In this document: piece by piece, positions 34,329 through 42,669 of the stretch
How positions within the stretch are numbered: position 1 is the first letter of the stretch
How the letters are laid out: each line of letters opens with the position of its first letter
Origin: CAYRVF01 sp964427535
GTDB lineage: Bacteria > Chloroflexota > Ktedonobacteria > Ktedonobacterales > JADMIN01
Direction: 5' to 3'
Assembly (NCBI GenBank): GCA_964427535.1
Contig: CAYRVF010000001.1
Coordinates: forward strand, 1-64,000
DNA length: 64,000 nt
Translations under genes and position numbers: made by a program
Notes under the pieces: generated by a model
What the model was told of the DNA's origin: nothing
Seen by the model: the letters and a program-made list of their open reading frames with translations, nothing else
Database searches by the model: none

Positions 34329-36005
34329 ATGCGTCAGCATCGACATCTTCAGGCGCGACCGGGCGCACTCCATGGTGTGATCGAGCGCGCGCGACGCCAA
34401 ATCGAGCGGTTACACCCCGCCCTCCTCATGGGAGTGGTAGGCGTCATCGTGATCACGCTGCTCGCCTCTGTCGCGGGGATCCAGAGCCACGTGGCGGCTA
34501 GCGACCAGCAGGCATCCGGCAGGCCGGGCGCACAAGGGACTCCGGTCACCTCCAACCCGCAAGACGCACACAGCTCGGCTATTGCGCGTGAGAATGCCAA
34601 TGTCGGCACCAATGCCTGGCTCATCTCGCCGGAACAAACGGCGAGGAATCAGATCCAAGCGTACGCAAGCGCCACATCGGTGCTACCGGGTCAGCGGTTG
34701 ACCTTCCACGTGAGCGTGCAACAGGACGGCATGCCCTACTCCATCGATGTGTACCGGCTGGGATGGTATGGCGGACTGGGTGGCCGACTCATGCTGGACG
34801 TTCAGCAGCGGGTAGGTCATGCGCAGGGCTACTACGATGCGGGCACGCACACACTGGTCGGCTGTTCGTCCTGCACTGTGGATCAGAGCGTTGGTCTGGT
34901 GGAGGCGCATTGGCAGCCCTCCTACGTCCTCACGGTACCCACAAGTTGGACGACGGGAGTCTATGAGGCGAAATTTACCGACGCAAATGACAAACAGACG
35001 TCCGTGTCGTTCGACGTGGCGGGGAGCTCGCGTTCCACGTACCTGGCCATCACTGCGGTGGCAACCGAGGCGGCATACAATACGTGGGGCGGGTATAGCC
35101 TCTACGTGGGTCCCGATGACACATACGGATCGCGAGCGTTCAAGGTCTCCCTGAACCGGCCAACCGCTGGTGTGGACTCGACAGAAGGGCTGAATTTTGA
35201 GATCGACACCATCCGCTGGCTGGAGCGGATGGGCTATGACGTCACCTACACAAGCGGCGTCGATCTGCACGAACATCCCGAGCAGCTCCGGACGCATCGG
35301 GCGGTGCTGATCCTCGGACACAGCGAGCACTGGTCCAAGGAGATGCGCGATGGCGTCGAAGCAGCGCGCGACGCGGGCGTCGGTCTGGCATTCCTGGGTG
35401 GTGGCGACGTCCACATGCAGATTCGCTTCGAGCCAGCGGGCGACGGCACACCGGATCGGACGATCGTGGGCTATAGGGATGCCGCGCTCGATCCTCTGAA
35501 TGGTGTGGATAACGCTCGCGTCACCGTGGAATGGCGCAGCCCCCCTGTCTCCCGACCGGAGAACGCACTCACGGGACTCATGTATTCCTCGTATACACAA
35601 TCGCCGTCGGGATTTCCGTGGCAATTGAGCAGTTGGGCGCGCTCTCCTCTGTTAGAGGGAACAGGACTGCAGCGCGGGCAGTCGTACGGTTGTGATATCG
35701 TCGGCTACGTGTGGGATGAGGAGTCCGACCACAATGGCGCCACTCCTGCCGGACTCAATGATCTTGGCGCATCGCCGACACGGACTTTTCTCGGCACAAC
35801 TGACGCCGGGGACACAACATATTACGTTGCCAGCTCGGGAGCCTTGGTCTTCGATGCCGGGACGGTCAACTGGGGCTACGCGCTGGATAGCTTCCGTCTC
35901 GTGCCGCCGAATGACTGCAGCGGTCAAACCGCGCCGGTGCCGGGATTGCAGAAACTCATGTCGAACGTCATGGCGGCACTCATCGTCAAGCAGAGCCATC
36001 CCTAA
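34329..36005 (+). CDS. Membrane-anchored protein with an N,N-dimethylformamidase-beta-like domain
   Basis: A 558-residue protein with a cytoplasmic N-terminus of about 30 residues, one transmembrane segment (about 33-52) and a long extracellular part. The extracellular part begins with a beta-rich module (SVLPGQRLTFHVSV, YRLGWYGGLGGR) and continues into the large C-terminal domain I know as the N,N-dimethylformamidase beta-subunit-like family (YNTWGGYSLY, LGHSEHWSKEMRDGVEAARDAG, FLGGGDVHMQIRFEP). In the named enzyme this domain carries the active site, but here the role is unknown. GAGGAGG precedes the ATG. It ends the epimerase-GT-asnB transcription unit, suggesting a surface glycan-related function. 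Confidence 0.75.
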   Translation: MRQHRHLQARPGALHGVIERARRQIERLHPALLMGVVGVIVITLLASVAGIQSHVAASDQQASGRPGAQGTPVTSNPQDAHSSAIARENANVGTNAWLISPEQTARNQIQAYASATSVLPGQRLTFHVSVQQDGMPYSIDVYRLGWYGGLGGRLMLDVQQRVGHAQGYYDAGTHTLVGCSSCTVDQSVGLVEAHWQPSYVLTVPTSWTTGVYEAKFTDANDKQTSVSFDVAGSSRSTYLAITAVATEAAYNTWGGYSLYVGPDDTYGSRAFKVSLNRPTAGVDSTEGLNFEIDTIRWLERMGYDVTYTSGVDLHEHPEQLRTHRAVLILGHSEHWSKEMRDGVEAARDAGVGLAFLGGGDVHMQIRFEPAGDGTPDRTIVGYRDAALDPLNGVDNARVTVEWRSPPVSRPENALTGLMYSSYTQSPSGFPWQLSSWARSPLLEGTGLQRGQSYGCDIVGYVWDEESDHNGATPAGLNDLGASPTRTFLGTTDAGDTTYYVASSGALVFDAGTVNWGYALDSFRLVPPNDCSGQTAPVPGLQKLMSNVMAALIVKQSHP

Positions 36006-36067
36006 CACGCCTACCGTACTGCGCGAGGTGAGCCATCCCGAGCCGCTTCGCCCATTCGCCTTGAGTT

Positions 36068-37384
36068 TCACCCATTGGCGTTGAGACGAACGCGGAAATA
36101 CACGATAGAGCCGTTCGATTGGTAGTGGCCGTCGACGTAGTCGGCGAGGGCTGTGCCAGTGCGTGGCGCGGCGATACGGAAGGACCCTGTCCCTTCCAGG
36201 CTGTGGGAGCCAAGGCTCAGATCCACCGGTGTGCCGAGCCGGGTGCCATCTGTGTCGCCGTTGGCCGTCGGCACCACACGCAGCGCGTTGCCGCTCATGC
36301 TTATCAGGTAGAAGCGCCCGGCCGTATCCTGGATGAGCCGCGCCTTGTAATTGTCCAGCACGTCGTCCTGGACATTCACGTCTTTGACCACCACGCCTCC
36401 CTGGAGGATGGCATGGTGCAAGCCGCCGTCGGCCTCGTCCACATAGAGAACGTGCAGTCGTCCCAGTGTATCCAGGTACGCATCGATCGGGAACACGATG
36501 ATGTTGACATCCTCGCCGGTGGTGCTCGGTGTGCACGGCTCTTGCGCGAGGAGCGTCTGGCTCAACTCGCCACTCGGCGTGAAAGCGTTGGCTAGATGGA
36601 ACACTCGCGCAGTGTCAAAGACGAAGGTATGACCGTGGGCGCTGCAGCCTATCTCAGACTGCAGCACGTCACGCACGGCGACGATGCTGAGATCGTTGTT
36701 CGAGCCGAGCAGGTAGAAACCATATGTGTAGCGGTACGGGATCTGTTGTTTGGCGTACGTCCACGTCCCCATAGCCGGGTTGTACACGGCCAGGTAGAAT
36801 TGGCCGGGCACGTCGTCACCAGTCTGCGCCGCTACTATCGTCCCTTGCGCATTGGCATCGACACCCGCGTAGCCCTGGCCGCCGTCCCACGTACCAGGCA
36901 GGATGGTCGTCGAGAACGATGTGCCTCCGTCAGTTGAGACCACATCGGAGAATTTCCCGTTCACATATGGGAACACGTGGATGGCGTCGTGCGCTCCCCG
37001 CACAATGTTCGTCGGCTCCAACCCCGCCCGCCCCTGATACACGAGCGTCCACGTGCCAGTGGAGCTCGACCGTTTCATCACATGATAGTTGCCGTCCTGC
37101 GCGTTGTAGACGAGGTACACGTCGCCATTGGACAACCGGATGATACGGCTCTTGTGCTGCCCCCAATAGTCGGCGAAGCCAGTCGTCACATCGGTGGCAA
37201 CCACCTCCAGGCGCTCCAGCGACGGGGACGGAGCGGGCGCGGGACGCTCTAATGTCGGGGTCGGAGCTGGTGTTGGTATCACCACGACCCTGCTGCTCCT
37301 GGCGCACCCGCCCAGCAGGGTCGCCAGGAGGCTCGTCACGAGAAGCGCAAGTATTGCCATGCGTGTGCGCAGAGCATGCGGCAT
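36068..37384 (-). CDS. Lipoprotein with a beta-propeller-like repeat domain
   Basis: About 438 residues. A signal peptide ends in a lipobox (LLATLLGGC), followed by a Pro/Thr/Ala linker and a beta-rich domain with repeated patterns of strands and Asp/Gly turns (IRLSNGDVYLVYNAQDGNYH, GRAGLEPTNIVRGAHDAIHV, YAGVDANAQGTIV). These resemble BNR/sialidase-like propellers, but I see no complete Asp-box series. Likely exposed on the outer face of the membrane. The ATG at 37384 lacks a strong ribosome binding site; an ATG at 37360 would still give a complete signal peptide. It converges with the dimethylformamidase-like gene. Function unknown. Confidence 0.65.
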   Translation of the reverse strand: MPHALRTRMAILALLVTSLLATLLGGCARSSRVVVIPTPAPTPTLERPAPAPSPSLERLEVVATDVTTGFADYWGQHKSRIIRLSNGDVYLVYNAQDGNYHVMKRSSSTGTWTLVYQGRAGLEPTNIVRGAHDAIHVFPYVNGKFSDVVSTDGGTSFSTTILPGTWDGGQGYAGVDANAQGTIVAAQTGDDVPGQFYLAVYNPAMGTWTYAKQQIPYRYTYGFYLLGSNNDLSIVAVRDVLQSEIGCSAHGHTFVFDTARVFHLANAFTPSGELSQTLLAQEPCTPSTTGEDVNIIVFPIDAYLDTLGRLHVLYVDEADGGLHHAILQGGVVVKDVNVQDDVLDNYKARLIQDTAGRFYLISMSGNALRVVPTANGDTDGTRLGTPVDLSLGSHSLEGTGSFRIAAPRTGTALADYVDGHYQSNGSIVYFRVRLNANG

Positions 37385-38361
37385 GTGCCAGGCCGGGAGC
37401 AGTGAATGGAGTCTGGCAGCGGTGAATATGGGGCGAGTGGCACCCTTGCCGTGAGAGCGCCGGCGCCCTCTCTCGGGGCGGGTGAAAGCTTGTCGTGTTC
37501 CGATCAGACCTGGCCTTGGGGCAGAACGGCTCCAGGAGACCATGCCATCCACGTTCCGCGCATCACTGGATTGTTGATCAGCGGATCGAATCCGGTAATG
37601 ATCATCCGCATGTCTGCTCATGGCTCCTCCAGTGACGCCTAGAACCCCAAGCAGACAGCTGGTGGATGCTTTCCCGCCTCGTCAGGTATCACCATTAGCC
37701 GTAGCATCTCGCCGCGAGTGTGCCGCACACTAGTGGTGCGGTGCGCCGACCCACCGCCAAAAAGAGGCTTCAAGGTGTGGTGGCTGTCCTTGGCCATCAG
37801 CCGTCCCAGTGTCCGCACAGTCCACTTCCAGCAGCACGATCTGCACTCGCCGGCGTGCTTGCTCGGCCATCAAGACGGCGACATCCTCTTCGAGCGTCAT
37901 GCCTCTACGGTACACCATGGCGCGTCCATCTGAGTAGATAGTACGCTGGAGGGTTAGGGCGTGTTATCAATCGTGCGGCGTTAAGTCGACTGTGGGCCGC
38001 CGTGTGCAGATGTGACGTGCGGCCAGGCTCTCGGGATGGCGGCCCAGCAGCGGCGGGTAAACCGTGCGGAGGATAGCGTGTGGGGGCCGCTCCAACGGTG
38101 GCGGTCCGGAGACGGCGAGCCACTACGTCCTACAGGAGATTGGACAATCCGACATGGCAGTGCTCGGCTATGTAGGCGACGTAGGCGAAAGCCACCGCCG
38201 CAGGACTCCCCATCAACGCTCAGTCAACGCTCAATCAACGCTCAGAGTGCGGCCGGATAGCGCCACGCACGCACTGCGACCGCACTGGGGTCATCGCGGC
38301 CCGATGGAGCCGCCAACCGATGGGAAGCAAAGCGGCCGCTCTCATATCTCCCTCGCGGCGC
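37385..38361. other. Intergenic region without a supported gene
   Basis: Nearly 1 kb upstream of the lipoprotein gene and downstream of a methyltransferase gene. Small open frames lack ribosome binding sites and homology. The only clear structure is an 11-bp tandem repeat at 38213-38245. Confidence 0.5.
38213..38245. repeat. 11-bp tandem repeat, three copies
   Basis: TCAACGCTCAG, TCAACGCTCAA and TCAACGCTCAG follow each other without gaps. Eleven-base periodicity places each copy on the same face of the helix, as in direct-repeat operators of OmpR-type regulators. Replication slippage is the simpler alternative. Confidence 0.6.
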
Positions 38362-39216
38362 TCATGTCGACAGCCTAGCCAGGACAAGGTAGGCAATGCC
38401 CGTAGAGCGTATCACGGGGACGTTTTGATCGGCTAGGCGCTGTAGTATATGGTGGACCGAAAGTGCGAGCCGATTGGGTAGAACGTTATGGCTGAGGAAG
38501 GTGAACGGCGCGAACCCGAGAGTCTTGCTCCTGACCTTTGTCATGCCGACATCCCCTAGCGCTCCATCAATGAAACGGCGCCGGTGGTAGACCAACTTTG
38601 GCAACTGCTCAGGCAATCCAACCTGGAACCCAATCCGCCTGAGGACTGCTCTCACACGCCGCCTGAGGGGGGCGAGTGATGGATTGAGACGTGGGTCGAG
38701 CAGTGCGGGCAGCCCTATCCAATTAGAGGTCGTCAGGCGGACATGTCCCTCTGGTTTGGTCACGCGAGCCATCTCTCGTAGTGCCGGTTCTGCATGTGCC
38801 AGCCAGGGAAAGACCCCAATCGCCAGCACGAGGTCAAAGAAGTCGTCTGCGTACGTCAGATCGTAGACATCACCAACCTCCACGTTGATCTGGCAGTCGC
38901 GTCCGGCCTGGGCCACGTTTTCACGCGCTTGCTGCACCATCGCGTCACTGACATCAATCGCCTGAACACGCAATCCCCGCTCCGCGAGTGCAATGGCCAT
39001 CAAGCCCGCACCGCAGCCAATCTCGAGGACCTGCGAACCTGGCGCAAGAGCGAGGCTATCGATCCAGTCGAGCACCGCCGCGCTGCGTGCTCGCATCGTC
39101 TCGGCATACGCACTCTGGCTGCTGTACAGATCATTCCAATGCGACGACTGGGATTGGAACTGAGCGGTCACTTTTGCTTGATATTCCTCACGGGCATCAT
39201 CAACCACACTCTTCAT
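38362..39216 (-). CDS. SAM-dependent class I methyltransferase, copy 1
   Basis: A 284-residue Rossmann-fold methyltransferase. Motif I is VLEIGCGAGLMAIALAERG, followed by VQAIDVSDAMVQQA (acidic ribose contact), the DLTYADDFFDLVLAIGVFPWL motif, and MARVTKPEGHVRLTT. It shares the whole layout, including the DWIDSLALAPGS region, with the protein at 44074-44934. GGAGGA lies six bases upstream of the ATG. Its promoter has the box shared with the methyltransferase gene at 52392-53390. The acceptor is not visible; sugar or small-molecule O-methylation fits the setting. Confidence 0.88.
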   Translation of the reverse strand: MKSVVDDAREEYQAKVTAQFQSQSSHWNDLYSSQSAYAETMRARSAAVLDWIDSLALAPGSQVLEIGCGAGLMAIALAERGLRVQAIDVSDAMVQQARENVAQAGRDCQINVEVGDVYDLTYADDFFDLVLAIGVFPWLAHAEPALREMARVTKPEGHVRLTTSNWIGLPALLDPRLNPSLAPLRRRVRAVLRRIGFQVGLPEQLPKLVYHRRRFIDGALGDVGMTKVRSKTLGFAPFTFLSHNVLPNRLALSVHHILQRLADQNVPVIRSTGIAYLVLARLST

Positions 39217-39424
39217 CGCGAATCCTCCGCGCTCTTCTCATGTGCCACACGCTCCCGTGATGGGAGTGATGAGTGGCAAGGGCCACCTCTGGATTCAAGT
39301 TGTCCTGGATGCAAACCAGAGTGCCAAATTCAAGCAGCGTCGTTGCAGCCAACCAGTGATTTTCATTGACTGCCTCTGGCTGCATGCACCCTCGCACCAG
39401 GCTCTATGTCCACAACACGCTTTC

Positions 39425-39468
39425 AGCATATGTGTCCGGGTGTCGAATTACCCCAGGGGAATCCCTAG
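39425..39468 (-). promoter_or_regulatory. Box-containing promoter of methyltransferase copy 1
   Basis: Minus strand: CTAGGG-ATTC-CCCTGG (39468-39453), 22 bases, then TATGCT (39430-39425), preceded by CGGACACA. The same CGGACAC word, the same 22-base gap and a TAYRCT-type -10 recur at 53557-53602. The box would cover the -35 region, as expected for a LuxR/NarL-type activator. Confidence 0.55.
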
Positions 39469-39687
39469 CCTTGTGCAGGCGATCCGCTGATGGAGACGCG
39501 CAAAGAACTGCACCCAGCGTGCACCTGGTTGCTGCGGACTCAGACTGTGCCATGCGATGGACCTGTTCAGTGTGCACCCTCGTGGCGTCATGCGAAGACC
39601 AGCCATTCGCTCATGCGTGCCCAAGGTGGGCATGCCCTATCGACGCATGCGGTCGGCGCTGACGACGAGCACGCTTTCCACACGTAG

Positions 39688-39721
39688 CGGCCCCACCGGC
39701 GGCGCGCCGCCGGTGGGGCCG
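39688..39721. repeat. 34-bp perfect GC-rich palindrome
   Basis: CGGCCCCACCGGCGG followed by CGCG and the exact complement CCGCCGGTGGGGCCG. It could form a 15-bp stem with a four-base loop. It stands alone about 200 bases upstream of the sulfolactate gene, with no T-run on either side, so it might be a terminator, a REP-like element or a protein site. Confidence 0.6.
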
Positions 39722-39919
39722 TAATGTCTTTGCGGAGCACGCCGACTTTGCTCTCTCAGGCGCATCGATCCGCTTAGGGCCAGGGCTCGACGATAACGCC
39801 GCGCAGGCGGTGATAGATGCGTGTCCCTTGCCTGTGTGGGGCAGTTCACCCATTCAACTGCGCCAAGAAACGTGTCTACATTGGGGTACGAAGAGGAAGC
39901 AGAAATGGAGGGTTGCGAG

Positions 39920-40738
39920 ATGCGCGACGGTCACAATCACCTGAGCACACAGGAATACCTGCACTTGATCGGCGTGGCAGAGCTGCCACCGTTGATATGT
40001 CCATTCGATCCAGGCTATGACCCCGTGACGGTGGAGAGCCATCTCGAGCAGAGTGCCCACCTGATGACCTCGCTGAAAATCTCGATGGCATGCTGGCTAG
40101 TTGCTGATGAACGAGCTACCCGCCGGAAGATCGCAGCGGCACGAGCTCACAATGTGCCGGCGGTGACCGGGGGGACCCCACTCGAGATCGCTGTGGTTCA
40201 GGGACAACTGGAGGCATATCTTGACCTCTGCGCGGACCTGGGGATCTCACGGATCGAATGTGCGGAAGGCTTCACCACCCTGCCTATGGAACCCCGGGTG
40301 ATCGTGCAGATGGCCCGTGAGCGAGGACTCACTGTCCAGTACGAGATGGGCAAGAAGCATGAAGGGCCCTTCACCACGGACTCCCTCAATGAGGCCATCG
40401 CACGAGGGAAGGCATGGCTGGATGGCGGGGCAGTACAGCTTGTCGTCGAGGCCCGCGAGAGCGCACGCGGGATTGGGGCATTCGGGGACGACGGATCCCT
40501 CAACACGGATGTTGCGGACCGCTTCGCCGAGGAATTCGGCCTTGATGTCGCCATGTTCGAGGCTCCCAATAAACCGAGCCAGTTTGCATTCCTCGATCAC
40601 TTCGGACCGCACGTCCAGCTCTGCAACGTGCGCCTGGAGGAACTGCTGCGTGTCGAGATCTACCGCCGCGGCCTCCATGCGGACGCGTTCGAGAAACCCA
40701 AGCTGCGGCCGGCATACATGGTGCGCGAGCCTGCATAG
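39920..40738 (+). CDS. Phosphosulfolactate synthase (coenzyme-M-pathway ComA family)
   Basis: About 272 residues. The family adds sulfite to phosphoenolpyruvate to give (2R)-phospho-3-sulfolactate. Visible hallmarks: PFDPGYDP near the N-terminus, a Lys in SLKISMA, VTGGTPLEIAVVQGQ, LGISRIECAEGFTTL, the VQYEMGKK motif, VQLVVEARESARGIG, MFEAPNK, and the ending VEIYRRGLHADAF. It is unrelated to competence ComA despite the shared name. The ATG at 39920 is preferred (GGAGGG seven bases upstream); an in-frame ATG 15 bases earlier is possible. Followed after 14 bases by its pathway partner, the phosphatase gene. Confidence 0.88.
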   Translation: MRDGHNHLSTQEYLHLIGVAELPPLICPFDPGYDPVTVESHLEQSAHLMTSLKISMACWLVADERATRRKIAAARAHNVPAVTGGTPLEIAVVQGQLEAYLDLCADLGISRIECAEGFTTLPMEPRVIVQMARERGLTVQYEMGKKHEGPFTTDSLNEAIARGKAWLDGGAVQLVVEARESARGIGAFGDDGSLNTDVADRFAEEFGLDVAMFEAPNKPSQFAFLDHFGPHVQLCNVRLEELLRVEIYRRGLHADAFEKPKLRPAYMVREPA

Positions 40739-40752
40739 AACGGGAGCTGGTC

Positions 40753-41478
40753 ATGCGGAAGACAGTAGCGATTGATTGCTTTCCTCAGAGCGTGGAAACC
40801 TATCGGGATGGCTACGCGCTTGTCGCGGTCGACGTGATCAGGGCCACGACCACGGCAGTGACCTGTGTCGCCCTTGGTCGAAGGTGCTATCCGGTCCCGT
40901 CGATCGAGGCCGCGGCTCCACTCGCCGCGAGGCTCACTGAACCGCTCCTTGTGGGAGAGGTTGGTGGGAACATGCCTACTGGCTTCGACATGAACAACAG
41001 TCCGGCAGACTTGGAGACTCGGACCGACATTCACCGCCCGATGATTCATGTGTCTTCCTCAGGCACAAAGCTCATGTGCGGAGCTGCCGAGTCGCAGCCG
41101 ATGTACATCGCCTGCCTGCGGAATTACAGTGCGTTAGTCACCCATCTGGCGGCTCACCATTCAATGGTCGCCGTTATCGGTGCAGGCTCCAAGGGCGAGT
41201 TCCGCGAGGAGGATCAACTTTGCTGCGCCTGGATTGCAGAAGGTCTCCTCGAGGAGGGTTTCGTACCCCAGGACGTCAGGACAGCCGCAATTATTGAGCG
41301 ATGGAGCGGTATCCCCGTCGACGCGATCGTCGAAGGTGCAAGCGCTGAATATCTCCGGCGTACCGACCAAACACGGGACCTCGACTTTATCCTAGCGCAC
41401 GTCAATGACCTCAACGATGTGTACCAAGTCGAGGATGGTCAGGTGGTGAGGCAGCTGGCAGAGACATTGGTCGGCTAA
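40753..41478 (+). CDS. 2-phosphosulfolactate phosphatase (ComB family)
   Basis: A 241-residue member of the Mg2+-dependent phosphosulfolactate phosphatase family, which releases 3-sulfolactate. Motifs: VDVIRATTTAVTCVALGRR, LLVGEVGGNMPTGFDMNNSPADLE, SSSGTKLMCGAA, and VAVIGAGSKGEFREEDQLCC. GGGAG precedes the ATG by about six bases. The tight pairing with the synthase makes sulfolactate formation the most likely job. Neither a sulfolactate dehydrogenase nor the other coenzyme M genes (ComC-E) follow, so the product is probably used as a building block or spore/osmotic metabolite. Confidence 0.88.
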   Translation: MRKTVAIDCFPQSVETYRDGYALVAVDVIRATTTAVTCVALGRRCYPVPSIEAAAPLAARLTEPLLVGEVGGNMPTGFDMNNSPADLETRTDIHRPMIHVSSSGTKLMCGAAESQPMYIACLRNYSALVTHLAAHHSMVAVIGAGSKGEFREEDQLCCAWIAEGLLEEGFVPQDVRTAAIIERWSGIPVDAIVEGASAEYLRRTDQTRDLDFILAHVNDLNDVYQVEDGQVVRQLAETLVG

Positions 41479-41639
41479 GAGAGCTCTGGGGTCGCTGCAT
41501 ACTCTCCAGGCACCGTCCCAGCACAACTCGGCATTACCCAGCCGCACGGTCCACTTGCCAAGGGGCAGTCGTCGGCCTCAGTCCATCCCGCCGTTCCTGT
41601 GTGCACTACCACCCAGCGATCACTCTACGGAGGTGATGC

Positions 41640-42557
41640 ATGGCCCTAGGATCCGGCCCCTATCCGTGCAGTCCAGAGCTTCCAACACGCATACATGACC
41701 ATAGCGCGGTGCGGGTCTCGGGATATGCAGAGGCTCCCATCGGGGTCTTTGACTCTGGTGTAGGAGGATTGACCATCCTTGCGGCGCTACGCGATGAGTT
41801 GCCAGGCGAAAGCTATGTGTACTTCGGTGACTCGGCGCACTTCCCCTATGGCATGCGGAGTGACAGCGAAATTATCGAGTTGTCGACCCACGCAGGCCAG
41901 TTTCTGCTTGAACAAGGTGTGAAGCTGCTCGTTGTCGCCTGCAACACTGCCTCACTTGCGGCACTCGACACGTTACGCACCACCTTCCATGTTCCGTTGG
42001 TGGGTGTCGTCCCGGCAGTCGAAGCTGCCGTACGGGCTACGAAGAACGGACGCATTGGCATTGCCGTAACTAATCATGCTGCTCAAGCCCCACACCTACG
42101 CCGCCTCATTGATGAGTTTGCACAGGGCATCCAAGTCCACGTCGCTGGTTGTTCTGAGTTAGTGGCACTCGTCGAGGACGGCAAGTTCGCGGGGCCCGCG
42201 GTAGAGCAAGCGGTAAAGCAGGCACTGACCCCCATGTTGATGGACGGTGTGGACGTCATTGTGCTGGGCTGCACCCATTTTCCCGCCTTGCGTCCTGTGG
42301 TCGAGCGTATTGCCGGGTGTCGTGTGAAAGTCGTTGATAGCACCACAGCTGTCGCGCGCCGCACCCACCGGGTGCTGGCTGCAGAGGCGTTGATCCAGCC
42401 TGCCACCTTCCATCACGAAGTCTCTGGCACGCTTGAGGTGTGGTGTAGTGGTGAGGCGGCCGCGTTCAGCACAGTTGCAAGCAAACTGCTGGGCAGCCGC
42501 ATCGTCGCCCGTCAGACCACACTTCAAGGCAGACAATCAGGAACACTTTGGGTGTGA
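41640..42557 (+). CDS. murI: Glutamate racemase family protein
   Basis: A 305-residue Asp/Glu racemase. GVFDSGVGGLTIL, YFGDSAHFPYG, VVACNTASLAAL (catalytic C101) and VIVLGCTHFP (C211) are complete, so cofactor-independent racemisation of L- to D-glutamate is expected. A 35-residue N-terminal extension is unusual; its start has a near-perfect GGAGGTGAT site. It lies between the sulfolactate genes and an ATP-grasp ligase, so its D-glutamate may feed that cluster as well as peptidoglycan. A second murI elsewhere in the genome would support a dedicated role. Confidence 0.9.
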   Translation: MALGSGPYPCSPELPTRIHDHSAVRVSGYAEAPIGVFDSGVGGLTILAALRDELPGESYVYFGDSAHFPYGMRSDSEIIELSTHAGQFLLEQGVKLLVVACNTASLAALDTLRTTFHVPLVGVVPAVEAAVRATKNGRIGIAVTNHAAQAPHLRRLIDEFAQGIQVHVAGCSELVALVEDGKFAGPAVEQAVKQALTPMLMDGVDVIVLGCTHFPALRPVVERIAGCRVKVVDSTTAVARRTHRVLAAEALIQPATFHHEVSGTLEVWCSGEAAAFSTVASKLLGSRIVARQTTLQGRQSGTLWV

Positions 42558-42669
42558 CGTGGGCAGGTAACACGAAATGGTGACACCGTCGGGGGTTGCC
42601 ATGTCGTCCTTCACGGACGGGGGCCCCTGCAATGCCCGCGGCATACTGCGAATCAGGAGGTCGGACGCA

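Larger units (their letters stand above)
39217..39919. other. Divergent intergenic region with promoter box and palindrome
   Basis: About 700 bases between methyltransferase copy 1 and the phosphosulfolactate synthase gene. No gene is seen. It contains the promoter at 39425-39468, the 34-bp palindrome at 39688-39721 and, at 39838-39854, a GGGGCAGTTCACCCATT element that resembles short sequences at 3934 and 24734. Confidence 0.5.

Noticed and set aside
38213..38245. CRISPR-like array
   Set aside because: The three 11-bp units are contiguous, with no spacers and no cas genes nearby.
39920..41478. Competence ComA/ComB interpretation of the sulfolactate genes
   Set aside because: The motifs match the coenzyme-M-pathway synthase and phosphatase; the names coincide only by chance with the competence genes.
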